NCBI GenBank assembly: GCA_037447655.1
Contig: JBBHKE010002254.1
Location: 1-36,841 of the forward strand
Reading direction: 5' to 3'
Origin: Zygnema cylindricum
Lineage: Eukaryota; Streptophyta; Zygnematophyceae; Zygnematales; Zygnemataceae
Length of the DNA: 36,841 nucleotides
The notes beneath the pieces were generated by a model. That model saw only the letters and a list, made by a program, of their open reading frames with translations. It had not been told where the DNA came from and made no database searches. Position 1 is the stretch's first letter; each line of letters opens with the position of its first letter. Made by a program: the position numbers and the translations under genes. Shown here piece by piece: positions 1 through 8,860 of this stretch.

Positions 1-657
1 CCACAACATATTTACGCAGTGACCGCTTCATTGTCTGCACGCACCTAACCGCCAAACCGTCGGCTTGTGGGTGGTCTCGGCTGGTCAGCCAGTGGTTGAT
101 GAGGCACAATTTCAACAAGTTGGAGAATTCTTCGCAAATTCGGAGCCCTGGTCAGTCAAAACTTCGGTTGGGGCCCCAAATTGGGAAAGCACTCTCTACA
201 AGAATGCGTCTGCAATCGCCTTGGTCTCCTTTCTAGGTAAGACCACCAATTCGATCCACTTAGAAAAATGCTCTATTATTACCAATACAAAGCGGTTCCC
301 TCGTCTACTAGTGGAGAGAGGACCCAGCAAATCCAAAGACCACTGATAAAACATTCCTCTGATGGGAAGGGAATGAAGCTGAGCACCTCCCTTTTTGTCG
401 AAAGCTGCCTAGACTCGGTCACAAGAAGAACACATCTACACAATCCGGTTGACTTGGGTCCGCAACCCGTGCCACCAGTACGATCCTGCGACCAAGGAAG
501 TGGTCCGTTTTTGCCCAAAATGGCCACACTGCTGGTGAAGGTTAAAAATAAGAGTCTCCCTGTCGGCAAGTGGAGGAACCACTTTCCTCGCCTCATCTGC
601 CCACTTCCGGATTAAGATGCCCCTTTCCCACTCGTATGCCGCCATTCGTGTTAGCAC
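1..657 (-). pseudogene. G1 integrase, N-terminal zinc domain and core, cut by window edge
   Basis: The minus strand from 657 reads through the HHCC zinc-binding region (HQQCGHFGQKRTTSLV, then WWHGL) and into the DDE core (WSLDLLGPL, VLTDQGSEF). Several stops and a frameshift interrupt it. The last catalytic Glu region falls in the first tens of bases, and the C-terminal part is off the window. The family role is insertion of cDNA into the host chromosome. Confidence 0.85.
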
Positions 658-666
658 CCGAGATAA

Positions 667-1308
667 CTACACTCTTGACAATTGCGGAAGAGGGAATCCT
701 TGTTGGATAGATTGGAGTGCATCGGGATCGTTCCAAATATCTTTCTGTCCGGCCCCTATTGGCGCCTGCCACTCCACGTTTGCAAAGAAAGTTGACATTT
801 CCCCCCTACATTGAGGAAGCCAAATAAAGGCAGAGGAAGCTCGAATGAGTCCCAAACTGATTTCAGGATCCTCATCATGGTGGGCCCTGGTGGAATCTCT
901 AGTGGAAGGGTCAAGATTTCTGCTAAGTCCGTTGGCATTCCCATGAATCTCTCCGGCCCGGTGGATTATGTCGAAGTCATATTCCTGCAAGATAAACACC
1001 CACTTGGCGAGCTTGCCAGTGAGCTTTCTGTTCTCCATAATCAACTAGAGAGGTTGGTGATCTGTGATCAGAGTGAAATGAACTCCGTATAGGTATGGTC
1101 TGAATTGTTAAATGGCCCATACCGTCGCCAGTAATTCCCCGTGAAATCTGTTGTAATTCCCCTCCGCTCGGTTATTACTCCTACTGGCGTAAGCTACCAC
1201 ATATTCGGCCCCATCATCATCCAGTTGGGCTAAAACAACTCCCAATCCAAACCGGCTCCAATCAGTGTAAAGGAGGAAGGATCTTTTGTGATCAAGCATT
1301 CGGAGCAC
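667..1308 (-). pseudogene. G1 RNase H domain and linker to integrase
   Basis: The minus-strand fragment begins LLYTDWSRFGLGVVLAQL, with the first RNase H acidic residue (TDW) intact. It continues through ASRSNNRAEGNYNRF and, in a second frame, FILQEYDFDIIHRAGEIHG and the Pro/Ser-rich tail typical of the family. A frameshift lies near 1100. It would degrade the RNA strand of the RNA:DNA hybrid during reverse transcription. G2 and G4 hold collinear copies. Confidence 0.88.
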
Positions 1309-2290
1309 TAGGTGTTGCTTCAGGGAATCCTTGAGGAACAGGAAGGCAATCTGTAGCTCCTCCGTCCACTACCACTCCTGGTCTTTCCGTAGCAACTGGT
1401 TCAGAGGCTGAGCGTGGCTGCTAAATTCAGGGATGAATCTTCGATATTAGTTAGCCAGGTCTAAAAATGTGCGGAGTGTAGAGACATCAAGAGGAGGGGC
1501 AAGGGCATCTAGGGCTGCAACTTTGACCATATGGGGACCCACTGTCCCGGGTGTAACTTCGTGTCCCAGGTAAATAATTTTCTGCACCCCAAAAATTCTC
1601 TTACACGGGTGATATTTCAAGCCCGCTGCTTAGAGAGCTCGGAGTACAATCTCTATGTTCTCCAAGTGTTCCTCGAAGGTCTTCAAGAAGATAAAATCGT
1701 CCTCGATATAGCATCCTGCACAGTCAATCCCAGGGAGTGCCTCGTCCATGGCACGTTGGAATTTAGCAAGCGCATTCTTCAGCCTGAATGGCATGTAGAG
1801 CCATTCATACAACCTGGACCCTGCCCAAAAAGCTGTCCTTTCTCAGTGCTTTGGCTCCATCGCGATCTGTTGGAACCCATTCTTCATGTCTAGTGCGGAA
1901 TAAATGGTGGCCGCGGCCAACGAGTCAAAAATCTCTTCCGGGGTAGGCATTGGGTATCGGTCATGTACCGTTGCCGTGTTGAGCCTCCGGCAATCTCCAC
2001 ACATCCAAAAGTCTACCGTTTTCCCAGAAGAGTCCTTCTTGGGTGGGAGAACGGTTGGAGACGCAAATCCATGGAGTCCGGTACTTTCCTGCACCAATCC
2101 TGCTTTTACCAAAGTTTGTACCTTTGCCGTGATGAACTCCTTTTCCTTGAAACTGAGAGGGTACTGCTTCTGCCAAACACTAGACGTCTCGTCTATCAAA
2201 TGGATTCGAAAAGGGGTTCTTTTGAAGATGCCTACGTCGGTATCTTACCAGGAGAACACCTGTTTGTTCTTCTCTAACAGGTCGGAGAGC
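1309..2290 (-). pseudogene. G1 reverse transcriptase fragment (Ty3/gypsy type)
   Basis: Conserved gypsy RT blocks can be read on the minus strand: a Val-Leu-Pro-Pro-Lys-Lys-Asp block, RYPMPTPEEIFDSL, then LDMKNGFQQIAME, PFRLKNALAKFQRAMDEAL and the catalytic box near 1696-1710. The frame breaks around 1830 and again below 1630, so it is not functional. The catalytic box reads YIED where G2 has YIDD, so one of the two catalytic aspartates is replaced by glutamate. Upstream lies the linker after the methyltransferase; downstream is RNase H. Confidence 0.9.
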
Positions 2291-2428
2291 TGGGCCTTTT
2301 GCCGAGGGTCTAACTGCTCCCCTAAGGTCCAATCCACCTTTCCGGGTTCAACCACTGCCCAGGCCTCCGCAGGTCTGCCCTAGCGGGAGATCGAATTCCA
2401 TCCGTACCTGAGGGTCTACCTGTTCTCC

Positions 2429-2769
2429 TCACGTTAGAATGCTGCTGCTATCAACTTCCGCTAAGCTGTCCCTCACAGAGCCTCCGCTCCCCCCCACTGA
2501 GGAATCCCTTAATTTCGATAAAATGTTGGGACTAGAAAATTTTGATGATAAAAACTGTTTTCTTGCCTCCCTCCCCCCCTCAAGCTGCAACTGGGCCTGC
2601 ACCACTAACAACTTTCGAGCTTGAAGGTAGCTATTCCTCGATGGCGGGGACTGTAGGCTAGGGAAGGCCAGAGAATGTTTTATCACCCATGTTATTGCAT
2701 TTAGATCCATGCTTTGTCCGAGTAGGCTGCACCGTTGGAGGTCTGAAATACTTGGTGCAGCCATGCTGG
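2429..2769 (-). pseudogene. G1 cytosine methyltransferase domain, C-terminal fragment, plus linker to RT
   Basis: The minus-strand frame holds the motif LLGQSMDLNAITWV (about 2725-2684), nearly identical to the motif in G2 at 20129-20085. In G2 this stretch lies downstream of a clear C5-cytosine methyltransferase catalytic core and occupies the place of motif X of DNMT3/DRM-type enzymes. A Gln/Leu-rich linker (LQLEGGREA) and a Ser/Gly-rich stretch follow, leading to the reverse transcriptase. The catalytic part is absent because C1 inserted at 2769/2770. A fragment this short would not be recognised alone; the call rests on collinearity with G2. Confidence 0.75.
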
Positions 2770-2979
2770 TGTAGAAACTAATAGTTTTATTAGTATTTTC
2801 TAGGTCTGAAAAGAAATATAGAAGTCGAGGCAGTCTATCTCTAACTTCTCTCTCCAACTCTCAAACTTGTCGCAGTCACTGAGAAATTGGAGAGGAAGCT
2901 AGAGCCATGGCTACCTTGGCTATCCTGAGGTTTACGGGAATTTTATATTAGGGTTTATATATTTAATTAAAATGTATGT

Positions 2980-3014
2980 GCCGGCGGCAGGATTTGATCC
3001 TTGTACCTGCCGGC
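2980..3014 (-). other. Antisense hairpin with tRNA T-arm-like core in C1 LTR
   Basis: The outer stem GCCGGC (2980-2985) pairs with GCCGGC (3009-3014). The inner stem is AGGAT/ATCCT, and on the minus strand the core reads GGATCAAATCC, one base away from the RNA polymerase III B-box consensus. An A-box-like stretch lies about 45 nt upstream on the same strand. Copies occur in every copia LTR here, at 10560-10605, 25390-25435, 30795-30840, 31293-31327 and 36690-36725. Its function is unknown. Confidence 0.6.
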
Positions 3015-3197
3015 CCGGCAGACACGAAGTAGCCGGTAGCCTTAGCCGTTTAATCTAACGGTAGTGTTACCTAGCATAGAGTTTGATAATTATTTACATA
3101 TGTATATTAGCGATAAACCATTTAACTGAAATGAATTACGGGATACATAGATCCAGTAATATATAATGTACGACTTACGGTACGGACAACAATCAGT

Positions 3198-3237
3198 ACC
3201 GCGCATTTGTTTCGTAAATGAAACAAATACCGCGCAT
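3198..3237. repeat. Inverted repeat flanked by direct repeats in C1 LTR
   Basis: ATTTGTTTC (3205-3213) and GAAACAAAT (3220-3228) form a 9-bp perfect inverted repeat. ACCGCGCAT occurs at 3198-3206 and again at 3229-3237. The palindrome is preserved in the C2 LTRs (near 25185 and 30590) and degenerate in C3 and C4. It could be a dimeric transcription-factor site in U3; this is inference only. Confidence 0.6.
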
Positions 3238-3822
3238 GTATTTATTACGGCTACGATTAAAGCCGAATTTAATCGGACGGCCGGGATTAGCGCCGAGATC
3301 GCGGAGGAAGATTTCGGCGGTTTGTGGCCATCGCCACATCGGATGACGCGTGGCGAAATTCCGTTGGATTGTGGAATCTCTGGAGATTATGGCACCGAAT
3401 CCGGATTTGACATGTGTCGACATTTTGGCCATGTCGTACAATGTCCGTACATAAAGTACACCGGCAGCTGTACTTTTGCGTACGGAACTCAATTCTGATT
3501 GGTTCCGTACATCAGTAGATAGAGTCTGTGAGAGAGATAGGACTTAGAAAAATTAGAAGATAGGACCCTCTCTCCCAGAGAGCTTCTGTACAAAAGGTCA
3601 ACTTTGACCCTCCATAACTTACTGCTCAGGGGAGCAAATTCAGAGATTCTTTTTGCTATCGACTCAGGGGAGTCTTGTCTTCACAGGGGTGAAGTTGGTC
3701 AGAGTTTTTGTCTGCCAGGGTGGCAGTTATTTTGCTTAAACACAAAGGGGTCAGGATTATCCTAGAGGCTTCTTGGAAGCTGTCCACTCTGAAGACTTAT
3801 GGAGGTCTCAGAGTTTCAGGTT

Positions 3823-4930
3823 ATGGGCCCACCCTCTAGGGTACCAATCTTTAATGGAACTGGCTTCATATACTGGGAAAGTATGATGATAGGAGCTCTA
3901 TGCGAAAAAAGGTTTTGGGGGATAGTGAGTGGACGATTGGGGCGTCCATCAAGTCTTGGAATTCCTCCAGGGTTTGGAGGAAGCAGATTCATCAGGAAAG
4001 AGGATTCACCTTCAACGGAGGAAACAAAGGAAGGAGAGGTGGTGGACAAAGGAAAAAAGAAGGAGGCGACCACACCAATAGCAACTAGTTTAGCATTCAT
4101 GTCACCTATTCCGAGGAACGAGGAGAATGATACTGAAACCTGGGACTTCAACAATATGGCGGCAAAGCACTTCATCCTACGCCATCTCACTCAAGGACTT
4201 GCATGTCCTCATTTGCTGGTAGAGAGGGCATCCGATCTTTGGATGGCTCTCATAGAGATGTACCGAAGTGGTACGATTCAGCAACAACAGTTGACTGATC
4301 AGAAAGTTAAAGAGTATGTATACAAAGGGGGAAATATGTTGGATTTTTGCAATGAGCTTGCTACACTCTTCATGGAGCTAGAGAGTGCGGGTAAAGTTTT
4401 TAGTGAAAAAGAAAAAGTTAACTGTTTACTAATAAAGTTACCTGATGAGTTCGAGAACATAGTCAACCGTGTGCAGGACTTGTCGGACTCAAGGTGGATA
4501 TGGAACTCAGTGGTAGGGATGATTCTCGTTCGAGAGAATACGATTGAGATCCGAAAGGGAGGAAAGCGTGGCCAAGCCTTGGCAACAGCGACCGATTGGA
4601 GGAACAAGGATTCCCGGAAACCAGTCGGAAACTATGGGGGTAGGGAGCAGAAAAAACAGGTTGGCGAGTTCGAACCAAGGGCTCCCAAAGGTTTATGTCA
4701 TTTTTGTAAGAAACCGGGGCACTATATGGCAGAGTGCACCAAGCTAACCGAGCTTCGGTTAAAGGAGGGGCAGACCGGTGGTACCCCGAGAGGAAAGAAA
4801 AAGGCCCTTGTCACACAGGTATTTGAGGCGGAATCCGAGGACGAGGACGATAAGCTCCTTTTGGATGAGGAGTCGGAGGCGAAAACTGAGGTTGAAATTC
4901 CACGAAGGCAGAAATGTGCTTACGGTGGAT
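3823..4930 (+). pseudogene. C1 copia gag
   Basis: The preferred start is ATG 3823, 5 nt after the LTR end. An upstream in-frame ATG at 3799 lies inside the LTR. The product begins MGPPSRVPIFNGTGFIYWES, the usual copia gag opening, followed by the capsid-like region (MYRSGTIQQQQL, FCNELATLFMELESA). A CCHC zinc knuckle C-HF-C-KKPG-H-YMAE-C is at 4696-4737, then an acidic stretch (ESEDEDDKLLLDEES). Gag packages element RNA into virus-like particles. The frame continues directly into protease, as in a single gag-pol polyprotein. Confidence 0.92.
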
Positions 4931-5322
4931 TGAAAGGTGAAGCAGGCTGGATTATACATTCAGGTGCCTCAATGCACATGTGTAAGGATAGACACTTGTT
5001 CACTAAGATAAGAAAGATTCCCACCGTAGAGATAGAGTACGGGGATGGGAGGATAGTCACCACTACTCTTGTAGGATCGGTAGATCTGAAAGTGTTAGTA
5101 GAAGGAAAGACATCCATATTAACATTCTCCGATGTATTGTTTATTCCGGAGCTGAACAAAAACCTTATCTCTACATCAGTATTAGATGATAAGGGTTTTT
5201 TCACTAGCACTAGGGAAGGAGTCTTTACTGCTAGTTTTGAGGAGGATGTCTATTTCATTGCTGAGAAAGGTAGCCATGGGATGTTTAGGCTAATCTTAAG
5301 TAATGAAACGAAGAAACTTTAG
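4931..5322 (+). pseudogene. C1 copia aspartic protease, active-site Asp replaced by His
   Basis: This is the region after the gag knuckle, in the same frame. The retropepsin active-site triad should read DSG; here it reads HSGAS (CAT at 4957-4959). C2 and C3 both keep DSG at this place, so C1 alone has lost the catalytic aspartate. The flank MHMCKDRHLF is typical of copia proteases. The frame ends at TAG 5320-5322 (after NETKKL), where C2 and C3 have a Tyr codon, so the stop is a private mutation. Confidence 0.88.
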
Positions 5323-6466
5323 TATGCTGGTGTTCATGATATTATGATGTGGCATAAGAGGCTTGGGCATGTGAATCTAGATAAGTTAAGAGAGATGAAA
5401 AAGATGGGAGTGGTGGAAGGGATTCAGTTCAGTGAGAGTGATGATATAAGTGATTGTAGTGGGTGTGCTCAAGGTAAAGCACACAGATTACCCTTTCCAA
5501 AAACAGCCACCTACAAGGGAGAAAAACTTCTACATCTAGTACACACAGATATTTGGGGACCAGCTAGAGTGCCCTCACCCGGGGGGAAGAGATTTATGAT
5601 GACTATAACTGATGATTGGTCTCGGTATTCCCGAGTATATTTTTTGAAAAACAAGTCAGAGGCTGAGGACTGTTTTAGACAATATAAAGCATGGAGCGAA
5701 AAACTCCATGAAACTCCAATCAAGAGAGTAAGGAGTGACAATGGTGGAGAGTATACTTCTAACCAGTTTGAGGATTTTTTGAGGGAAGATGGGGTTCAAC
5801 ACCAAAAGACAGTGCCAGAAAATCCTGAACAGAATGGGGTAGCTGAAAGGTTAAATAGAACACTAAGTGATAGTGCTAGAAGTATGTTGTCGGATAAGAA
5901 GATAGGAAAAAGGTTTTGGGCAGAAGCAATGAACTGTGCTAATTACCTCAAAAATAGAGTTCTTACTTCAGCTATAAAAGATCAAACACCTTATGAGAGA
6001 TGGGTTGGAAAGAAACCAGATATCTCACACCTAAAATTATTCGGTAGCCAAGTTTACAGTCTTGACACGGATATGAAAAACTGGAAACTAGATGCTAAGG
6101 GAAAACCTGGATACTTTGTGGGATACGATGAGGATGTTAAGGGATATAGAGTCTATGACTTAGCAAAGAAAGATATCATTCTGGTCAAACACTTAGTTGT
6201 CATGGATGAAGGGAAGTCATTTGAGCCCTTCAATTATACAAAGAAGATAAGAATCAGATTTTAGTCCGAAAGTGAGGAGAACTCGGTCGTTCTTGAAAGG
6301 GACATGAGTGAAACCGTGATTGCAGATTGAGGGGAGATCCAAGATGCAAGAGACTCACCGGAAACCTCACATACTCCTATGAACTTCGAGGAGATAGAAG
6401 AAGCGGGACAAGAACCGACTTCCATGGACAGGGGAGCCGATGAGACAGTGAGAAGAAACCCAAGAC
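5323..6466 (+). pseudogene. C1 copia integrase (GAG-pre-integrase and DDE core)
   Basis: Same frame as gag-PR after the single TAG. The zinc domain is WHKRLGHVNL followed by CSGCAQGKAH (H-x4-H, C-x2-C). The core has the three acidic blocks HTDIWGP (about 5540), SDNGGEY (about 5735) and PEQNGVAERLNRTL (about 5820-5860). The C-terminal region includes FGSQVYSLDTDMKNWKLD. A stop at 6262-6264 and another near 6328 lie in the acidic spacer to RT. The rest of pol is cut off at 6466 by G2. Confidence 0.92.
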
Positions 6467-6708
6467 TGTCGAGCGTGCCTGGTGCTCCAGAAAGAATGAA
6501 GCTTTTAGCGTAAATTGTCGGCCTAGAATCCTGTCAATAACCCCAGAATACGGGTGCGTGCTTCCCATGACAGTGAAAATGTCCAGTTCGGCCCTCCCAT
6601 GCCTCTCGGCGACGTGCATGCAAGGCATTGCAGATAATGAGGCAAGATTCCCCATATGCCCGAGAAAGGGTGGGCGTTGAGGTCATCGGGCCGTAGTCCC
6701 AATTTTTT
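6467..6708 (-). repeat. G2 terminal repeat A' (3' end of element)
   Basis: This is a second copy of the A module at 7878-8178, shorter because of a block deletion after CATATGGGGAA and loss of a short duplicated TTTTCACTGT unit. It ends CGCTCGACA at 6467, directly against copia C1 sequence, so this is the true 3' terminus of G2. It has no coding content. Confidence 0.82.
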
Positions 6709-7875
6709 GTGCTGATCCACTGAAAATCTAGCTTTTATACCCTCAGAACCCACTGCTTAAGTACCCAAGATGGACGAAACCGGTTCCGGAGGGAACACAC
6801 CAGAATCCCAGAGGACTACCGGCGGAGGACAGGGGAGCTTCCACGTGAAAATAATAAAAATAGAAATGATTGGCTGTTTCAGATTTAACAATATCACCTT
6901 GCCCCAAAAATGGAATTAAAGGTAGAATTAAGAATTATGGCAAAGCAAGCGCAACATACCCTATAAAGCCAAGATGACCACAAGGGAAGACAAAATATCT
7001 TCTAGGGACACTGAAGACCGGTACGATTCTCCTTCACCACTCGGTTTCCACAGATCGAAACCGACTGGACTCTTCTCAAATTCAATAGCAAAAAGACAAG
7101 ATCGCCCAAAAGGATTGATAGTGCCAACTACCCGCCCGAACTACGATCTCGAAGCAAGACAAATTCAAACGAAGATGGCAATAAAGTCAAGCAAACAAGC
7201 ACAACAAAGATTCTCCAAAAGAAGGTTTGTTTGGAATTTCTCTAAGGTTTTTCACAGGAAACAGTACTGAAAAGCAACGAGTCTCCTCGGCCCCAAGTGC
7301 CTTATACAACCAAGTTTGTCCACTTTTGGTCCAAAAAGTCAAAACAATACAATGAACCAATTAGCGGACAGCAAATGCTATCGAACTGACAAAAGACAAA
7401 TTAAGCTGTCCTACGCTTAGGGAAAAAAGATGAGCTTTCAGTTACGGCTAGATTTCCGGCCGAAAGTCAAAGTTGGGTCCACTTTAATAAGACAGTACTG
7501 GAACTGACGCTTAAACGCCAGGTTTTGACCTGACCTAATTAATGGACAAAAAGCCAGTTGGACCTGAAATAAATTCCTATTGCCAAATCTAAATGACTAT
7601 CCGAAGAGTTACGTGGCGTTCCACAATGTGACCCCCAAAAGGTCAAGTGGCAACTGGCTGTATATAACAGAACTGAAATCTTTGAAGCAGAATAACTTGG
7701 CTTTCCGGCCTCATTAGGCGTGAAATAAAGTGCGTTCCGTTCAGTTCAAGAAATCCCTTGATCTGATCTGGTTTTGTGCACCTCCTTTGCCGTACGCTGA
7801 TGTTCATACAGGTAGAAAGGGTTCCGAAGACCTTGGGAAAATCAAGGTGTGCCGAAAACACACACGAGCTTGACA
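6709..7875 (-). repeat. G2 repeat B (LTR-like, promoter-bearing)
   Basis: It starts TGTCAAGC at 7875 on the minus strand and ends ATCAGCAC near 6709. It aligns along its length with B in G4 (12436-13616 and 18362-19543), for example the blocks around 6880-6920 and 7255-7310. It keeps the TATAAGG box (7300-7306) and the CTTTTCAGTACTG sequence (7262-7274) that I take as the transcript start. Short open frames here do not look like genes. Confidence 0.82.
7300..7306 (-). promoter_or_regulatory. Putative TATA box in G2 repeat B
   Basis: TATAAGG lies in the same place relative to CTTTTCAGTACTG as in both B copies of G4 (13018-13024 and 18943-18949). Its conservation across divergent copies supports a promoter. 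The expected start, about 30 bp downstream, falls at the CTTTTCAG sequence. Confidence 0.55.
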
Positions 7876-7877
7876 GC

Positions 7878-8178
7878 TGTCGAGCGTGCCTGGTGCCCCA
7901 GAAAGAATGAAGCATTTGGCGTAAATTATCGGCCTGGAATCCTGTCAATAACCATAAAATACAGGTGCTTCCCATGACAGTGAAAATGTACAGTGAAAAT
8001 GTCCAGTTCGGCCCTCCCATGCCTCTCGGCGACGTGCATGCAAGGCATTGCAGATAATGAGGCAAGATGAGAAATGCAAGGTTGGGAAGAAGAAAAAGAT
8101 ACCCCACTTCCCCTCCCTTTTCCCCATATGACCGAGAAAGGGTGGCCGTAGAGGTCATCGGGCCAAAGTCCCAATTTT
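7878..8178 (-). repeat. G2 repeat A (between polypurine tract and B)
   Basis: About 300 bp immediately after the polypurine tract, starting AAAATTGGGACT and ending CACGCTCGACA at 7878, two bases before B starts. It is repeated at 6467-6708. It is not similar to the A module of G4 except for the last 15 or so bases (CACGCTCGACA). It has no coding content. Confidence 0.82.
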
Positions 8179-8191
8179 CCCCCCCTCTTAA
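8179..8191 (-). other. G2 polypurine tract (plus-strand primer)
   Basis: The minus strand reads TTAAGAGGGGGGG just downstream of the pol stop and just upstream of repeat A. G4 has the equivalent AAGAGGGGGGG run at 18138-18152. In LTR retrotransposons the purine tract sits immediately before the sequence that becomes the 5' end of the cDNA. Confidence 0.7.
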
Positions 8192-8219
8192 TCAATCGGG
8201 ACTAAGAATCAAATTGTTA

Positions 8220-8375
8220 TCCGCTCAATTCGCAGCTCCCGCAGAACAAGGTAATTGAGGGCTGGGTGCTTCGCTCCAAGGAGAGGGGAACACATGAAGG
8301 ATGCCAGCACTAGGTGCAGTGGTTACACACCGAAACATGGTCCAGTTGGGAGGACAAATCACAGGATGAGGAGCA
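8220..8375 (-). pseudogene. G2 C-terminal PHD-like zinc finger of pol
   Basis: The minus frame carries Cys/His residues spaced C-x3-C-x11-C-x2-C-x4-H-x2-C-x16-C-x2-C: CSSSC, then CNHC, a Trp-His-x2-Cys (WHPSC) and FCGSC. The Trp just before His and the aromatic residue just before the last pair are usual PHD features. Spacing is identical in G4 (17949-18092). PHD fingers read histone H3 tails; here it would sit on the integrase C-terminus and could direct insertion. One TAG (8310-8312) breaks this copy. The first pair is x3 rather than x2, which is atypical, so another treble-clef finger is possible. Confidence 0.72.
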
Positions 8376-8860
8376 GGAGGGAGGATCGGCGAGATAAGTC
8401 AAGTGGAAGGTGGGTTGGTCCTCCAATTCTCGAAGATGGCAAGGGGCCACATTAACTTGGTTCTCTTTAATTCTCCGGCCATCCTTCCCTTCCAAAGTGA
8501 GTACACCCTTGTTAGAAAATTCCACCACTTTTAAAATTACCCGACCGGCAGCAATATCTAACGTATCCTTTTTCTGTTGCATCCTCTACACAAAATCAGC
8601 GAGCATAAACCGTCGCTGTCTAGGCACATAATTTCCGCTCCGTCTTTGGGAATTCCACAACTTATTCCTGTGTTGAGCTGACTGCAAATTTCCCACGGCA
8701 AGGGGTATCTCGCGGTGGAACACTTTAGCTCTTTCAGATATCAGTTTTTTGACAGTCCCCTTGTCATCCATTTCCGGAAGAACCACAGCTTGGGCCGAGG
8801 CCACTCCGAGAAGGATGGGATGTCGTCCTAAGAGGATGAATTAAGGGCTGTAGGAGTGGA
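8376..8860 (-). pseudogene. G2 integrase C-terminal region (GPY/F-like)
   Basis: Downstream of the DDE core the minus strand reads ASAQAVVLPEMDDKGTV, RRSGNYVPRQRRFMLADFV, then KKDTLDIAAGRVILKVV and GKDGRRIKENQVNVAPCHL. This Lys/Gly-rich module ending NVAPCHL is the usual tail of plant-type gypsy integrases. A frame change lies near 8583. It links the core to the PHD-like finger. Confidence 0.85.

Larger units (their letters stand above)
1..2769 (-). mobile_element. G1: Ty3/gypsy element, 3' pol portion, truncated by window edge and by C1
   Basis: Reading on the minus strand from 2769 to 1, the order is methyltransferase C-terminus, reverse transcriptase, RNase H, integrase. This is the gypsy (RT-RH-IN) order. 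The 5' part was separated by insertion of copia C1, whose LTR starts at 2770 in the middle of the methyltransferase coding sequence. The 3' end lies beyond the left edge. It is the same family as G2 and G4, judged by collinear, easily alignable protein fragments. It is the oldest layer of the window, since C1 interrupts it and G2 interrupts C1. Confidence 0.9.
2770..3818 (+). repeat. C1 5' LTR (1049 bp)
   Basis: The boundaries are TGTAGAAACT at the start and GAGTTTCA at the end (TG...CA), matching the ends and length of the C2 LTRs (1047-1048 bp). The LTR contains an antisense T-arm-like hairpin (2980-3014), a near-perfect palindrome (3205-3228), a TATA-like run near 3160, and a 3' part (3530-3818) that is the most conserved block among all copia copies here. 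Confidence 0.9.
2770..6466 (+). mobile_element. C1: Ty1/copia element, 5' LTR plus gag-PR-IN, 3' part displaced by G2
   Basis: The element starts with TGTAGAAACT at 2770, inside the methyltransferase coding sequence of G1, and runs through LTR, gag, protease and integrase. At 6466/6467 it stops abruptly where the 3' terminus of gypsy G2 begins. Comparison with C2 shows the break falls in the spacer between integrase and RT (VRRNPRLSS in C1, VRKNPREPS in C2). Its RT, RNase H and 3' LTR should lie beyond the right edge, past G2. Confidence 0.9.

Noticed and set aside
7643-8258. Several overlapping open frames as genes
   Set aside because: They fall across repeats A and B of G2 and recur partly at 6467-6708, with no domain or consistent frame.
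8310-8804. A tyrosine recombinase explaining the split repeats
   Set aside because: The pol 3' region contains a DDE integrase core with HHCC domain and a finger; no R-H-R-Y recombinase motifs are seen, and the element makes a target duplication.
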